Source of the DNA: an uncultured Luteimonas sp.
GTDB taxonomy: Bacteria > Pseudomonadota > Gammaproteobacteria > Xanthomonadales > Xanthomonadaceae
Assembly: GCA_938008415.1 (NCBI GenBank)
Contig: CALLKI010000078.1
Location: 1 to 64,000, forward strand
Length of the DNA: 64,000 bases
Direction: 5' to 3'
The position numbers were made by a program, and so were the translations under genes. Each line of letters opens with the position of its first letter. The stretch's first letter is position 1. Below, piece after piece: positions 55,673 to 64,000 of this stretch. The notes under the pieces were generated by a model. The model worked only from the letters and a program-made list of their open reading frames with translations. It was not told where the DNA came from and searched no databases.

Positions 55673-55678
55673 TAAGAT
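55673..55678 (+). promoter_or_regulatory. Putative -10 element of the DUF502 gene (leaderless layout)
   Basis: TAAGAT, exactly six bases, then the ATG at 55685, which has no ribosome-binding site. Weak -35. Confidence 0.5.
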
Positions 55679-55684
55679 CGGCGC

Positions 55685-56356
55685 ATGCCCCCGCACCCTC
55701 CTTCACTGTCCACGCGCCTGCAGCGCCTGTTCCTGACCGGACTGCTCACCCTGCTGCCGATCTGGCTGACCTGGGTGGTGGTCAAGTTCGTGTTCGTCCT
55801 GCTCACCGACGTCAGCCGCCCCTGGGTGGCGCCGCTGGCGCACGAGATCGCGGCCGCGTTCCCGGGTTCGCTGGGCTGGGTCAACGCCGGCTCGGTGCAG
55901 GCCACCATCGCCCTCGCGGCGACCCTGGCGCTGATCCTTGCGGTCGGCTGGCTGGCACGGCGCATGATCGGGCAGCGCCTGCTGGCCTGGCTGGAAGCGC
56001 TGGTGCAGCGCATCCCGCTGGCCAACATCATCTATTCCAGCGCGCGCAAGCTGCTCGACATCCTGCAGACCAAACCCGACGGCACCCAGCGCGTGGTCCT
56101 GATCGACTTCCCGCACAGCCAGATGAAGGCGGTCGGCTTCGTCACCCGGGTGATCCGCGAGCATGGAACCGGGCGCGAACTGGCCGCGGTATACGTGCCG
56201 ACCACGCCCAACCCGACCTCCGGCTACCTCGAGATCGTGCCGGTCGAGAGGATCACCCCGACCGACTGGACCGTGGACCAGGCGATGAGCTTCATCATCA
56301 GCGGCGGCGCGGTGGCGCCGGAGACGATTCCCTTCGAAGCCCCCGGACGCACGTGA
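55685..56356 (+). CDS. DUF502-family membrane protein
   Basis: A 223-residue inner-membrane protein with two N-terminal helices (LFLTGLLTLLPIWLTWVVVKFV and VQATIALAATLALILAVGWLAR). The soluble DUF502 part follows: IPLANIIYSSARKLLDIL, VVLIDFPHSQMKAVGFVTR and YVPTTPNPTSGYLEIVP. The family is widespread, often near aspS or trafficking genes in other species; no function is established. Its stop overlaps the GTG of the queuosine-precursor transporter gene by four bases. Confidence 0.9.
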   Translation: MPPHPPSLSTRLQRLFLTGLLTLLPIWLTWVVVKFVFVLLTDVSRPWVAPLAHEIAAAFPGSLGWVNAGSVQATIALAATLALILAVGWLARRMIGQRLLAWLEALVQRIPLANIIYSSARKLLDILQTKPDGTQRVVLIDFPHSQMKAVGFVTRVIREHGTGRELAAVYVPTTPNPTSGYLEIVPVERITPTDWTVDQAMSFIISGGAVAPETIPFEAPGRT

Positions 56357-57123
56357 ACCGCCCTCTCGACGATCGCGCAACCCGGCTGTTCATCGCCCTG
56401 GCGTCGTTCTTCTGCGTCAACGCGGTGCTGGCCGAGTTCATCGGCGTGAAGATCTTCGCGCTGGAGGACACGCTCGGCATCAGGCCGCTGGAGTGGAACC
56501 TGTTCGGGCAGCGCGGCTCGCTCAGCTTCACCGCCGGCACCCTGCTGTGGCCGATCGTGTTCATCTTCACCGACGTGATCAACGAGTTCTTCGGCCGCCG
56601 CGGCGTGCGCATGATCTCGTGGATCGCGGTCGGCCTGATCGTGTACGGCTTCGTGTTCGCGTTCCTGGCGATCTCGCTGGCGCCGGCCGGCTGGTGGGTC
56701 ACCGCGGCGCAGTCGCAGGGCGTGCCCGACTACCAGGCCGCGTTCGCCGCGATCTTCGGCCAGGGCATGTGGACCATCGCCGGCTCGGTCACCGCCTTCC
56801 TGATCGGCCAGCTGATCGACGTGCACGTGTTCCACCGCATCCGCAGGGCCACCGGCGAACGCTTCATCTGGCTGCGCGCCACCGGCTCGACCGCGGTCTC
56901 GCAGCTGATCGACAGCTTCGTGGTGATCTGGATCGCCTTCGTGCTCGGCCCGCAGAAATGGCCGGTCTCCCTGTTCCTCGCGGTCAGCACCGTGAACTAC
57001 GTCTACAAGATGGCCGCCGCCATCGCCCTGATCCCGCTGCTGTACCTGATGCGCCGCGCGATCCGCGCCTGGCTGGGCCCAGAACGCGAGCGCGAGCTGC
57101 GCGCGCAGGCGGCGATGGACTGA
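56353..57123 (+). CDS. yhhQ: Queuosine precursor transporter (YhhQ/VUT-1 family)
   Basis: Inner-membrane importer of preQ0/preQ1, which are used to make queuosine in tRNA. The 256-residue product has about six helices and the family text VNAVLAEFIGVKIF, WPIVFIFTDVINEFFGRRGVR and LIGQLIDVHVFHRIRRAT, plus TAVSQLIDSFVVIWIAFVLG and NYVYKMAAAIALIPLLY. GTG start overlapping the DUF502 stop. No que genes are close by, consistent with salvage. Confidence 0.9.
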   Translation: MNRPLDDRATRLFIALASFFCVNAVLAEFIGVKIFALEDTLGIRPLEWNLFGQRGSLSFTAGTLLWPIVFIFTDVINEFFGRRGVRMISWIAVGLIVYGFVFAFLAISLAPAGWWVTAAQSQGVPDYQAAFAAIFGQGMWTIAGSVTAFLIGQLIDVHVFHRIRRATGERFIWLRATGSTAVSQLIDSFVVIWIAFVLGPQKWPVSLFLAVSTVNYVYKMAAAIALIPLLYLMRRAIRAWLGPERERELRAQAAMD

Positions 57124-57200
57124 ACCGGTGACCTTTGGCCGATGAACCGCCCCGCCCGGGCGCGGACACTGCCCCCAGCCTTCCCGAAAGGAGACCCGAC

Positions 57201-59009
57201 ATGACCCTGCGTCCCCTCCTGCTCCCGCTCGCCCTGGCCGCCGCGCTCGCCGCCTGCGACCGCCCTGCGGGCGAGGCTCCCGGCCCGGCCACCGTGCAGG
57301 CGGCCGAGGACAAGGCCCGGCAGCTCGACGCCCTGTACGCGGAGTACTGGGAAGAGCTGCTGAAGCTCAACCCGGTCCTCGCCACCTTCCAGGGCGACCA
57401 CCGCTACGACGACCAGCTGCCCGACTTCGGCTCGGCCGAGTACCGCCGGCAGGTGCACGACTTCAGCGTCCGCTGGCTGGAGCGCGTGCGCGCCATCGGT
57501 GCGGATGGCCTCGACGGCCAGGCGCTGCTGAGCTGGCAGATCTTCGTGCGCAACCTCGAGCAGGCGCTCGAGGAGGAGAAGTTCCCGGCCTGGATGGTGC
57601 CGGTCAACCAGATGGACAGCATCATCAGCTACGCGGTGCTGCTGGGATCGGGCGCCAGCGCGCAGCCATTCAGGACCGTGAAGGACTACGACAACTGGCT
57701 GGCCCGCGCGTCGCGCCTGCCGGTGCTGCTGGACACCCAGATCGCCAACATGCGCGAGGGCATCAAGGCCGGGGTGGTGCAGCCGCGCGTGGTGATGGAA
57801 AAGGTGGTGCCGCAGCTCGACGCGATCATCACCGACCGGCCCGAGGACAGCCAGTTCTGGGGTCCGGTCGCGAACATGCCCGCGGATTTCCCCGGGGAGG
57901 AGAAGGCGCGCCTGACCGGGGCCTACCGCGACCTCATCGCCAACCGGCTGATGCCCGCGCTGCGCAGGCAGCGCGACTTCATCGTCAACGAATACCTGCC
58001 CCACACGCGCGACACCGTGGGCCTCGACGCCCTCCCGGGCGGCGGGGAGTGGTACGCGTTCCGCGTCCGCAGCAGCACCACCACGTCGCTGACGCCGGAG
58101 GAGATCCACCAGATCGGCCTCGACGAGGTGGCGCGCATCCACGGCGAGATGCGCAAGGTCATGGAGCAGGTCGGCTTCAAGGGCACGCTGCAGGAATTCT
58201 TCAGGTTCATGCAGACCGACAAGCGCTTCGAGTTCGAATCGGAGGAAGCGCTGCTGGCGCACTACCGGTCGCTCGAGGAGAAGGTGATGGCGGGCGTGCC
58301 GAAGCTGTTCTCGCTGCTCCCGAAGGCCGGCTTCGAGATCCGCCCGGTCGAGGCGTTCCGCGCGCAGTCCGCGGCCGGCGGCGAATACATGATGCCGAGC
58401 GAGGACGGCAGCCGGCCGGGCATCTTCTACGTCAACACCTACGACCTGCCCACGCGCAAGACCTGGGACGCCGAGGACCTGTTCCTGCACGAGGCGATCC
58501 CCGGGCACCACTTCCAGCTCGCGTTGCAGCAGGAACTGAAGGACCTGCCGGCGTTCCGCCGCTTCGGCGGCGAAACCGCCTTCATCGAGGGCTGGGGCCT
58601 GTACGCGGAGAGCCTGGGCAGGGAACTGGGCGTGTACACCGACCCGTACTCCTGGTTCGGCCGGCTGCAGGGCGAACTGTGGCGCGCGATCCGACTGGTG
58701 GTGGACACCGGCCTGCACAGCAAGGGCTGGACCCGCGAGCAGGTGCTCCAGTACATGTTCGAGAACTCGTCGGTGAGCGAGCCCGATGCGATCGCCGAGG
58801 CCGAACGCTACATCGCCTGGCCGGGCCAGGCGCTGGCGTACAAGATCGGCGAGCTCAAGATCAAGGAACTGCGCGCGCGCGCCGAGGAGCAGCTCGGCGA
58901 CCGTTTCGACATCCGCGAGTTCCACGCCGAGGTGCTGAAGGACGGCGCGGTGCCGCTGGACATCCTGGAGCGGAAGATCGACCGCTGGATCGCTTCGAAG
59001 CAGGGCTGA
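57201..59009 (+). CDS. DUF885 lipoprotein, putative zinc peptidase
   Basis: A 602-residue protein with a lipoprotein signal (LAAALAACDR, Cys about 20) and a DUF885 domain over the rest. The zinc site HEAIPGHHFQLALQQEL (His 430, Glu 431, with further His at 436-437) and the downstream TAFIEGWGLYAESLG Glu fit a gluzincin-like metallopeptidase. NRLMPALRRQRDFIVNEYLPHTRDTVGLDALPGG is typical of the family. Xanthomonadaceae carry several such proteins; substrates are not known. The ATG has AAGGAG at good distance; an upstream frame start would lose the lipobox. Ends at a strong hairpin. Confidence 0.87.
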   Translation: MTLRPLLLPLALAAALAACDRPAGEAPGPATVQAAEDKARQLDALYAEYWEELLKLNPVLATFQGDHRYDDQLPDFGSAEYRRQVHDFSVRWLERVRAIGADGLDGQALLSWQIFVRNLEQALEEEKFPAWMVPVNQMDSIISYAVLLGSGASAQPFRTVKDYDNWLARASRLPVLLDTQIANMREGIKAGVVQPRVVMEKVVPQLDAIITDRPEDSQFWGPVANMPADFPGEEKARLTGAYRDLIANRLMPALRRQRDFIVNEYLPHTRDTVGLDALPGGGEWYAFRVRSSTTTSLTPEEIHQIGLDEVARIHGEMRKVMEQVGFKGTLQEFFRFMQTDKRFEFESEEALLAHYRSLEEKVMAGVPKLFSLLPKAGFEIRPVEAFRAQSAAGGEYMMPSEDGSRPGIFYVNTYDLPTRKTWDAEDLFLHEAIPGHHFQLALQQELKDLPAFRRFGGETAFIEGWGLYAESLGRELGVYTDPYSWFGRLQGELWRAIRLVVDTGLHSKGWTREQVLQYMFENSSVSEPDAIAEAERYIAWPGQALAYKIGELKIKELRARAEEQLGDRFDIREFHAEVLKDGAVPLDILERKIDRWIASKQG

Positions 59010-59038
59010 CCCCCACCCGCGGGCCGCGGGACCGGGAT

Positions 59039-59067
59039 CGCGAAGGCCGGCGTCGCCGGCCTTCGCG
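59039..59067. terminator. Two-way terminator between DUF885 and rhlE
   Basis: CGCGAAGGCCGGC-GTC-GCCGGCCTTCGCG is a perfect 13-pair stem with a three-base loop in the 73-base gap between two convergent genes. No T-run on either side, but position and strength fit a shared terminator. Confidence 0.65.
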
Positions 59068-59082
59068 CCTGGCGGGCGGGAC

Positions 59083-60390
59083 TCAGGCGAAACCGCGCGG
59101 CGCCTGGCGCCCGCTGCGCCCGGTCCTCGCGCCGGCACGGGCATGCGCGGCACGCCCCTGCGGCCTGCCGTGCTGGCGCTGCGGCTTGCGCGACGGATTT
59201 TGCGGGCCTGCCCCGCCACGCGCCGGCCGCCCCGCTTCCCCGAGCGCCAGCGGCCTCGAAGGCGCATAGCCCGGCACTTCCTCGACCTCGATCCCGGCCC
59301 CCAGGAGCCGCCGGATCTGCCGCAGCAGGCCGGCTTCCTCCGGCGCGACCAGCGACAGTGCCTCGCCGCGCGCGCCGTTGCGGCCGGTGCGCCCAATGCG
59401 GTGCACGTAGTCCTCGGCCACCATCGGCAGGTCGTGGTTGATCACCAGGGGGAGCGCGGGGATGTCGAGCCCGCGCGCGGCCACGTCGGTGGCGACCAGG
59501 ATCCGCACCCTGCCCGACTTGAACCGGTCCAGCGCCTGCTGCCGCTGCGCCTGGCTGCGGTCGCCATGGATCGCGACCGCCGGCAGGCCGGCCTTTTCCA
59601 GTTGCCCCGCCAGGCGGTCGCAACCGTGCCGGGTCCGGCCGAACACGAGCACGCGGTCGGCGTGGCGCCGGGCGAGGATCTCGACCAGCAGCTCGCGCTT
59701 GCGCGAGGCCTCCACCGGATGCACGCGGTGCACGATGGTCCCGGCGACGGTGTTGCGCGCCGCCACCTCCACTTCGACCGGGTCGCGCAGCAGGTCCAGC
59801 GCCAACGCGCGGACACGCGGCTCGAAGGTGGCCGAGAACAGCAGGGCCTGCCGCCGTTGCGGCACGTGCGCGAGCACGCGCCGGATCGACGGCAGGAAGC
59901 CCATGTCGAGCATGCGGTCGGCCTCGTCCAGCACCAGCACCTCGACCGCGTCGAGCCGGGCGTGGCCCGAGCCGAGCAGGTCGAGCAGGCGTCCCGGACA
60001 GGCGACGAGGATGTCGGTGCCGCGGCGCAGGGCGGCGATCTGCGGACGCATGCCGACCCCGCCGAAGGCCGTGGCGACGTCCAGGCGCAGGTGGCGTCCA
60101 TACGCCTTGAGGCTGTCCGCCACCTGTACGGCGAGTTCGCGGGTGGGCACCAGGACGAGGGCGCGTGGCCCGTGCCGGCCGTTGGCCGGCGCGCCGCCGG
60201 CCAGCTTCTGCAGCAGGGGCACCGCGTAGGCGGCGGTCTTGCCGGTGCCGGTCTGGGCGGCACCGAGGATGTCGCGGCCCCCGAGGGCCGCGGGAATGGC
60301 CCGGGCCTGGATCGGCGTGGGCACGGTGTAGCCGGCCGCGGACAGGGCGCGGAGCAGGCCGGGCGCGAGCCCGAAGGTTTCGAAGGTCAT
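59083..60390 (-). CDS. rhlE: RhlE-type DEAD-box RNA helicase
   Basis: ATP-dependent RNA helicase. From MTFETFGLAPGLLRALSAAGY the product is 435 residues, with Q-motif TPIQARAIP and Walker A AAQTGTGKT (44-52). PTRELAVQV, VLVLDEADRMLDMGF, SATF, ARGLDIP and HRIGRTGR complete the core. The tail (about 370-435) is rich in Arg, Gly, Gln and Pro (PSRKPQRQHGRPQGR), as in RhlE proteins that bind rRNA or work in cold shock. rhlE is a subgroup call. AGGAG lies ten bases before the ATG. Upstream sequence suggests a long leader, a common site of cold or autoregulation. Confidence 0.9.
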   Translation of the reverse strand: MTFETFGLAPGLLRALSAAGYTVPTPIQARAIPAALGGRDILGAAQTGTGKTAAYAVPLLQKLAGGAPANGRHGPRALVLVPTRELAVQVADSLKAYGRHLRLDVATAFGGVGMRPQIAALRRGTDILVACPGRLLDLLGSGHARLDAVEVLVLDEADRMLDMGFLPSIRRVLAHVPQRRQALLFSATFEPRVRALALDLLRDPVEVEVAARNTVAGTIVHRVHPVEASRKRELLVEILARRHADRVLVFGRTRHGCDRLAGQLEKAGLPAVAIHGDRSQAQRQQALDRFKSGRVRILVATDVAARGLDIPALPLVINHDLPMVAEDYVHRIGRTGRNGARGEALSLVAPEEAGLLRQIRRLLGAGIEVEEVPGYAPSRPLALGEAGRPARGGAGPQNPSRKPQRQHGRPQGRAAHARAGARTGRSGRQAPRGFA

Positions 60391-60724
60391 CTGTATGAAG
60401 CTCCTGGGACGGCCGGGCGGCGGCACCCGTCCACCAGCGGACGGGGCTGCGCGACGGCCGGTTTGCCCGGAACCATCCGGATCCGCGTTCAGGGCAAGGC
60501 GTGGGCGGCGTCCGGGGATCCGGAGCCGTGTCTGCGCGACGAAAGACGTGCGGGGAGGCCGCCACGGGGAAAGCCGGGGACGGCCTGCCGGGATCGAGGA
60601 CCGCGCCGGGCGCGGGGGGCAGACGTGCGACAAACGCGGCAAGTGTACCCCATACGGCCCGGGGGCGGCCGTCCACGTGGCGTCGGCTACAATCCAGGCT
60701 GTTCTGGGCAGGGGAAGCACAGAA
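60391..60724. other. Divergent intergenic region of rhlE and the LysM-FecR gene
   Basis: These 334 bases have no convincing gene. On the minus strand a weak -10 (TACACT, 60652-60657) would give rhlE a leader of about 255 bases, with a seven-pair hairpin (60426-60445, CCCGTCC/GGACGGG) near its start codon. CTGCGCGACG occurs twice in direct orientation, near 60448 and 60531. On the plus strand TACAAT at 60688-60693 is the likely -10 of the LysM-FecR gene. Confidence 0.4.
60688..60693 (+). promoter_or_regulatory. -10 element of the LysM-FecR / CHASE2-GGDEF operon
   Basis: TACAAT within GGCTACAAT, the same nine bases as at the rpsB promoter, 31 bases before the TTG start codon. No clear -35 is seen. 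Confidence 0.5.
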
Positions 60725-62431
60725 TTGAACATCTCGAACGGATTGCCCCGGACCGGGGTCCCTTTCAACCCGTGGCGGCAACCCCGGCACCGGACCGGTG
60801 TGTTCAGGATCCTGGTGCTCCTGGCCCTGTCGTTGCTGATTCCAGCCACGGCCATGGCCCAGGAGTGGCGCTACCGGGTCCGCCCCGGGGACAACCTCTG
60901 GGACCTGGCGCACAAGTACGTGCGTGACGACGTTTCCTGGGAGCAACTGCGGGCCCACAACAACGTCGAGGACCCGTTGCGGCTGGTGCCCGGCAGCGTG
61001 CTCTCGTTCCCGGTGGCATGGCTGCGCAGGCAGCCCGCGCATGCGGTGGTGGTCGCCGTCGCCGGCGACATCACCGCCAGCCGCAACGGGCGCTTCGATG
61101 ACATCTTCACTCCGGTCGAGGGCCAGCGGCTCGGCGCCGGCACCGCCCTGCGCACCGGCCCCGATGCCAGCCTGACGCTGGAGTTCGCCGACGGCTCACG
61201 CCTGCAGCTGCACGGCGACAGCGAACTGCACCTGGACCGGCTGACCTCGTATGGCGCCACCGGCATGGTCGACACCCGGCTGCGCCTGCCCCGCGGCCGC
61301 GCGACCAGCCACGTCACCCGCAGCCGCGGCCCCGCCTCGCATTACATCGTCGAGACGCCAGGCATGATGTCGAGCGTACGCGGCACCGAGTTCCGCGTTG
61401 GCACCGACGGCGCGCGCAGCCGCTCCGAGGTGGTGGGAGGCGTGGTCCAGGTCAGCGGCGGCAACCGCAGCGTGCTGGTGCACAAGGGGCACGGCACGGT
61501 CCTCGGCGAGGATGGCAGGCCGCAGCCCCCGGTGAAGCTGCTGCCTGCCCCGGACCTGTCGGCCTGGCCGGCGCTGGTCGAGCGCATGCCGGCCACGCTC
61601 TCGTGGCCGGCGATCGAGGGGGCCGTCGCCTACCGCCTGCAGGCCAGCGTCCATCCGGATTTCCGCACCCTGGTGCTGGACCGGGTCAGCGAAGGCCCGC
61701 AGGCCGCCTTCGACGTGCGCAGCGAGGGCGACATCCACGTCCGCGTGCGCGCGATCGACCGCCACGGCCTCGAGGGCCTCGACGCGGCCACGACGGTGCA
61801 GGTCGCGGCGCAACCCGCGCCGCCGTTCGCGATCTCCCCGGCCATGGGAGGTTCCGTCGCCGGGCCGCGCCCGCGCCTGCGCTGGACCGAGTCGGAGGCC
61901 CCCGGGATCCGCTACCGGGTGCAGCTTGATGCCGCCGGGAACGGCTTCGACGCCCCCCTCGCCTCCACCGGCAACCTGCGCCGGACCGAATACCGCGTGC
62001 CCAGCGATCTGCCGCCCGGCGAATACGTCTGGCGCGTGGGTGCCACCAGCGACGAGGGCAAGGAAGGCCCCTGGAGCGACCCGATCCCCTTCACCCTGCT
62101 GCCGCCGGGCGAAGGCCCCGGCGTGGAGGCGGCCGCGGCCAACGGCGCGCTGGAAGTGCGATGGCGCCAGGGCGACGAAGGCCAGCAGTACCGCTTCCAG
62201 CTCTCGCGCAAGCCGGACTTCTCCGTGGTCGAAGCCGAGCACCTGCTCGAGGACAACGGCATCGTCCTGCCCGGCCTGCGCGGCGGCACCTGGTACATGC
62301 GCGTGCGCGCGGTGGACAGCGACGGCTATGAACACCCGTGGGGCCAGGTGCAGATGGTCAAGCTCGGCTGCGTGCCCTGCCGCATCCTCGCCGGCGCCGG
62401 CGGCGCGGCCCTGCTCCTGCTGGCGTTGTGA
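60725..62431 (+). CDS. Secreted LysM-FecR domain protein
   Basis: A 568-residue exported protein. After a basic n-region and a hydrophobic core (residues 29-43, cleavage near AMA|QEW) comes a LysM domain (YRVRPGDNLWDLAHKYVRDD, 50-96), which binds peptidoglycan. A FecR-like domain follows (about 108-250, with IVETPGMMSSVRGTEFRVG), then fibronectin-like repeats with LSWPAIEGAVAYRLQASVHPDF and ALEVRWRQGDEGQQYRFQLSRKPDF. It ends in a short hydrophobic tail after CVPC. No ATG fits; the TTG at 60725 keeps the signal peptide and follows AGGGGAAG. It lies four bases before the CHASE2-GGDEF gene, so it may sense the wall and regulate c-di-GMP synthesis. Confidence 0.85.
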   Translation: MNISNGLPRTGVPFNPWRQPRHRTGVFRILVLLALSLLIPATAMAQEWRYRVRPGDNLWDLAHKYVRDDVSWEQLRAHNNVEDPLRLVPGSVLSFPVAWLRRQPAHAVVVAVAGDITASRNGRFDDIFTPVEGQRLGAGTALRTGPDASLTLEFADGSRLQLHGDSELHLDRLTSYGATGMVDTRLRLPRGRATSHVTRSRGPASHYIVETPGMMSSVRGTEFRVGTDGARSRSEVVGGVVQVSGGNRSVLVHKGHGTVLGEDGRPQPPVKLLPAPDLSAWPALVERMPATLSWPAIEGAVAYRLQASVHPDFRTLVLDRVSEGPQAAFDVRSEGDIHVRVRAIDRHGLEGLDAATTVQVAAQPAPPFAISPAMGGSVAGPRPRLRWTESEAPGIRYRVQLDAAGNGFDAPLASTGNLRRTEYRVPSDLPPGEYVWRVGATSDEGKEGPWSDPIPFTLLPPGEGPGVEAAAANGALEVRWRQGDEGQQYRFQLSRKPDFSVVEAEHLLEDNGIVLPGLRGGTWYMRVRAVDSDGYEHPWGQVQMVKLGCVPCRILAGAGGAALLLLAL

Positions 62432-62434
62432 CCC

Positions 62435-64000
62435 ATGATGCTCGCAGCGCAGCTCCGTTCATGGCTGCCGCGCATCCTGCTGGCCCTCGCAGGGGTCGCC
62501 GCCGTCGCGCTGACGACCCTGAATGGATGGACCTGGCGGCTCGATGCCTGGTTCTACGACCGCCTGCTGTCCCGGCTCGACCAGCCGGTGGACGACCGCA
62601 TCGTGCTCGTCGTGGTCGACGACAAGAGCCTGTCCGCCCTCGGCCGCTGGCCGTGGTCGCGCGGGGTGCACGCCGAACTGGTCCAGAAGCTGTCCGAGGC
62701 GCAACCGCAGGGCATCGCCTTCGACGTGATGTTCTCCGAACCGGCCCGCGACGACGCCGCGGGTGACACCGCGCTGGCCCACGCCATGCAGCGCGCCGGC
62801 CGGGTGGTGCTGCCGGTCGCGGCCGAACCCTCGCACCCCGACGGCACCCTGATCGAGGTGCTGCCGATGTCGTCGCTGATCGACGCCTCGGCCGCGCTCG
62901 GGCACGTGGAGATCGAGGTGGACCCCGACGGCGTCGCGCGCCAGGCCTACCTCTACGCCGGACTGGGCTCGGCGCTCTGGCCAACCCTGGCGCTGGCCCT
63001 GCGCAACCTCGACCCGGATGAACGCGATGGCACCCTGCCCGGCCTGCGCCGGCCATTGGACGACAGTCCCGAGTCTCCGTACCTGTGGACGCGCGACTAC
63101 CGGATCCTGGTGCCCTACTCGTTCTCGGAAAGGTTCCAGCAGGCGTCCTACATCGACGTGCTGCGCGGCGAACTCGACCCGTCCCTGTTCCGCGACCGCT
63201 GGATCCTGGTCGGCGTCATCGCCAGCGGGACGCTGCGCGAGATCCTGGTCCCCGGATGGAGCGACAACAACCGCATCCCGGCCGTCGAATACCACGCCCA
63301 CGTGCTCAACGCACTGCTACGCGACGACGCGATCATGCCGCTCACCGCCGGACAGCAGCTCGCGCTTGGCGTCGTGCTGGTCCTGGTGCCGTACATGGTG
63401 TACCGGCCGCGCCACCGCATCCGCCGCGCCTGGGTCGCGCTCGCGGCCGCCTGCCTCGCCACCCTCTGCGTGTGCCTGTTGCTGCTGCACGTGGGGCGCA
63501 TCTGGTTCGCGCCGATGGCGGCGCTGCTGGTCATCTTCGGCAGCTACCTGGTCTGGGCGCTGTCCAACTGGCGGCAATCCAGGCGGCTGGCCAGTTCGGA
63601 TGGGCTCACCCGGCTGGCCAACCGCCATATCTTCGACCTGACCATGGAGCGCGAGCTGCTGGCGGCACGCCGCTCGAACCGGCCGCTGTCGCTGCTCCTG
63701 ATCGACGTGGACCACTTCAAGTCCTACAACGACCACTACGGCCACCAGGCCGGCGATACCCTGCTGCGCAGGATCGCCGAGACGATCCTGATGTGGGCGC
63801 GCCGGCCGCGCGACCTGGCCGCGCGCTATGGCGGCGACGAGCTGGCCCTGATCCTGCCGGAGTGCTCCGCGCACGCCGCCAATTCCATCGCCCGGACCAT
63901 CCTCGACGACGTGCGCGCGATGGCGATCCCGCATGCGCACTCGCCCACCGCTGACCACGTGACGCTGAGCATCGGCATCGCCACCTACTACCCGATCCTG
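62435..64000 (+). CDS. CHASE2-GGDEF diguanylate cyclase (cut by right edge)
   Basis: The first 522 codons are present; the gene runs off the right edge. After an N-terminal membrane helix (about 12-30) lies a periplasmic CHASE2 sensor domain (to about 300; for example IVLVVVDDKSLSALGRWPWSRG and AVEYHAHVLNALLRDDAI). Three helices follow (about 307-385), then a GGDEF domain beginning SSDGLTRLANRHIFD. The active-site motif reads GGDEL (466-470) rather than GGDEF; DVDHFKSYNDHYGHQAGD is intact, and an RPRD inhibitory site (457-460) lies five residues before it. It should make c-di-GMP with product inhibition. Any domain after residue 522 is unknown. ATG at 62435 or 62438. Confidence 0.9.
   Translation, partial: MMLAAQLRSWLPRILLALAGVAAVALTTLNGWTWRLDAWFYDRLLSRLDQPVDDRIVLVVVDDKSLSALGRWPWSRGVHAELVQKLSEAQPQGIAFDVMFSEPARDDAAGDTALAHAMQRAGRVVLPVAAEPSHPDGTLIEVLPMSSLIDASAALGHVEIEVDPDGVARQAYLYAGLGSALWPTLALALRNLDPDERDGTLPGLRRPLDDSPESPYLWTRDYRILVPYSFSERFQQASYIDVLRGELDPSLFRDRWILVGVIASGTLREILVPGWSDNNRIPAVEYHAHVLNALLRDDAIMPLTAGQQLALGVVLVLVPYMVYRPRHRIRRAWVALAAACLATLCVCLLLLHVGRIWFAPMAALLVIFGSYLVWALSNWRQSRRLASSDGLTRLANRHIFDLTMERELLAARRSNRPLSLLLIDVDHFKSYNDHYGHQAGDTLLRRIAETILMWARRPRDLAARYGGDELALILPECSAHAANSIARTILDDVRAMAIPHAHSPTADHVTLSIGIATYYPIL

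Overview
The window looks like chromosomal core sequence from a very GC-rich gammaproteobacterium of the family Xanthomonadaceae (Lysobacter/Luteimonas-like). The reasons are the strong G/C bias at third codon positions and the gene order: map-glnD-dapD diverging from rpsB-tsf-pyrH-frr-uppS-cdsA-dxr-rseP-bamA-lpxD-fabZ-lpxA-lpxB-rnhB-dnaE-accA, followed by tilS, xseB-ispA, a tldE/darP/tldD/yhdP/rng/maf block and leuS-lptE-holA-nadD-rsfS-rlmH. The genus is inference. I saw no tRNA, rRNA, insertion sequence, prophage or CRISPR array.

Layout. 1-4620 (minus): map, glnD, dapD and the 5' end of a CocE/NonD-type hydrolase, probably one operon. 4621-9461 (plus): a compact archaic (Csu-like) chaperone-usher pilus operon of pilin, chaperone, usher and two-domain tip subunit. 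It sits between map and rpsB and has a near-consensus sigma-54 promoter. 9462-31248 (plus): the translation, isoprenoid, envelope and lipid A cluster, then dnaE, accA, tilS, xseB and ispA. skp is absent between bamA and lpxD, and dxs is absent after ispA. 31249-41803 (mostly minus): two tandem DUF4870 membrane proteins, tldE, divergent darP, tldD, yhdP, rng and maf. 41925-43778 (plus): a SIMPL-domain protein, a possible 53-residue protein and an orphan TonB. 43835-49843 (minus): leuS-lptE-holA-nadD-rsfS-rlmH. 49953-59009 (mostly plus): a periplasmic amidohydrolase coupled to a SemiSWEET transporter, a convergent DUF998 protein, a thioredoxin-TPR co-chaperone, a DUF4442 protein, a membrane Ser/Thr kinase with a C-terminal FGE-like domain, DUF502, a queuosine-precursor transporter and a DUF885 lipoprotein peptidase. 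59083-64000: an RhlE-type DEAD-box helicase (minus) divergent from a LysM-FecR protein and a CHASE2-GGDEF diguanylate cyclase cut by the right edge.

How it works together: most genes serve ribosome and translation assembly, or construction of the outer membrane (lipid A, BamA, LptE, YhdP, CdsA, RseP). The less ordinary parts are the RpoN-type pilus operon, the kinase-FGE fusion, the LysM-FecR/CHASE2-GGDEF pair at the right edge, and a recurring promoter layout (a -10 hexamer, exactly six bases, then ATG) before map, xseB, darP, maf and the DUF502 gene, which predicts leaderless mRNAs.
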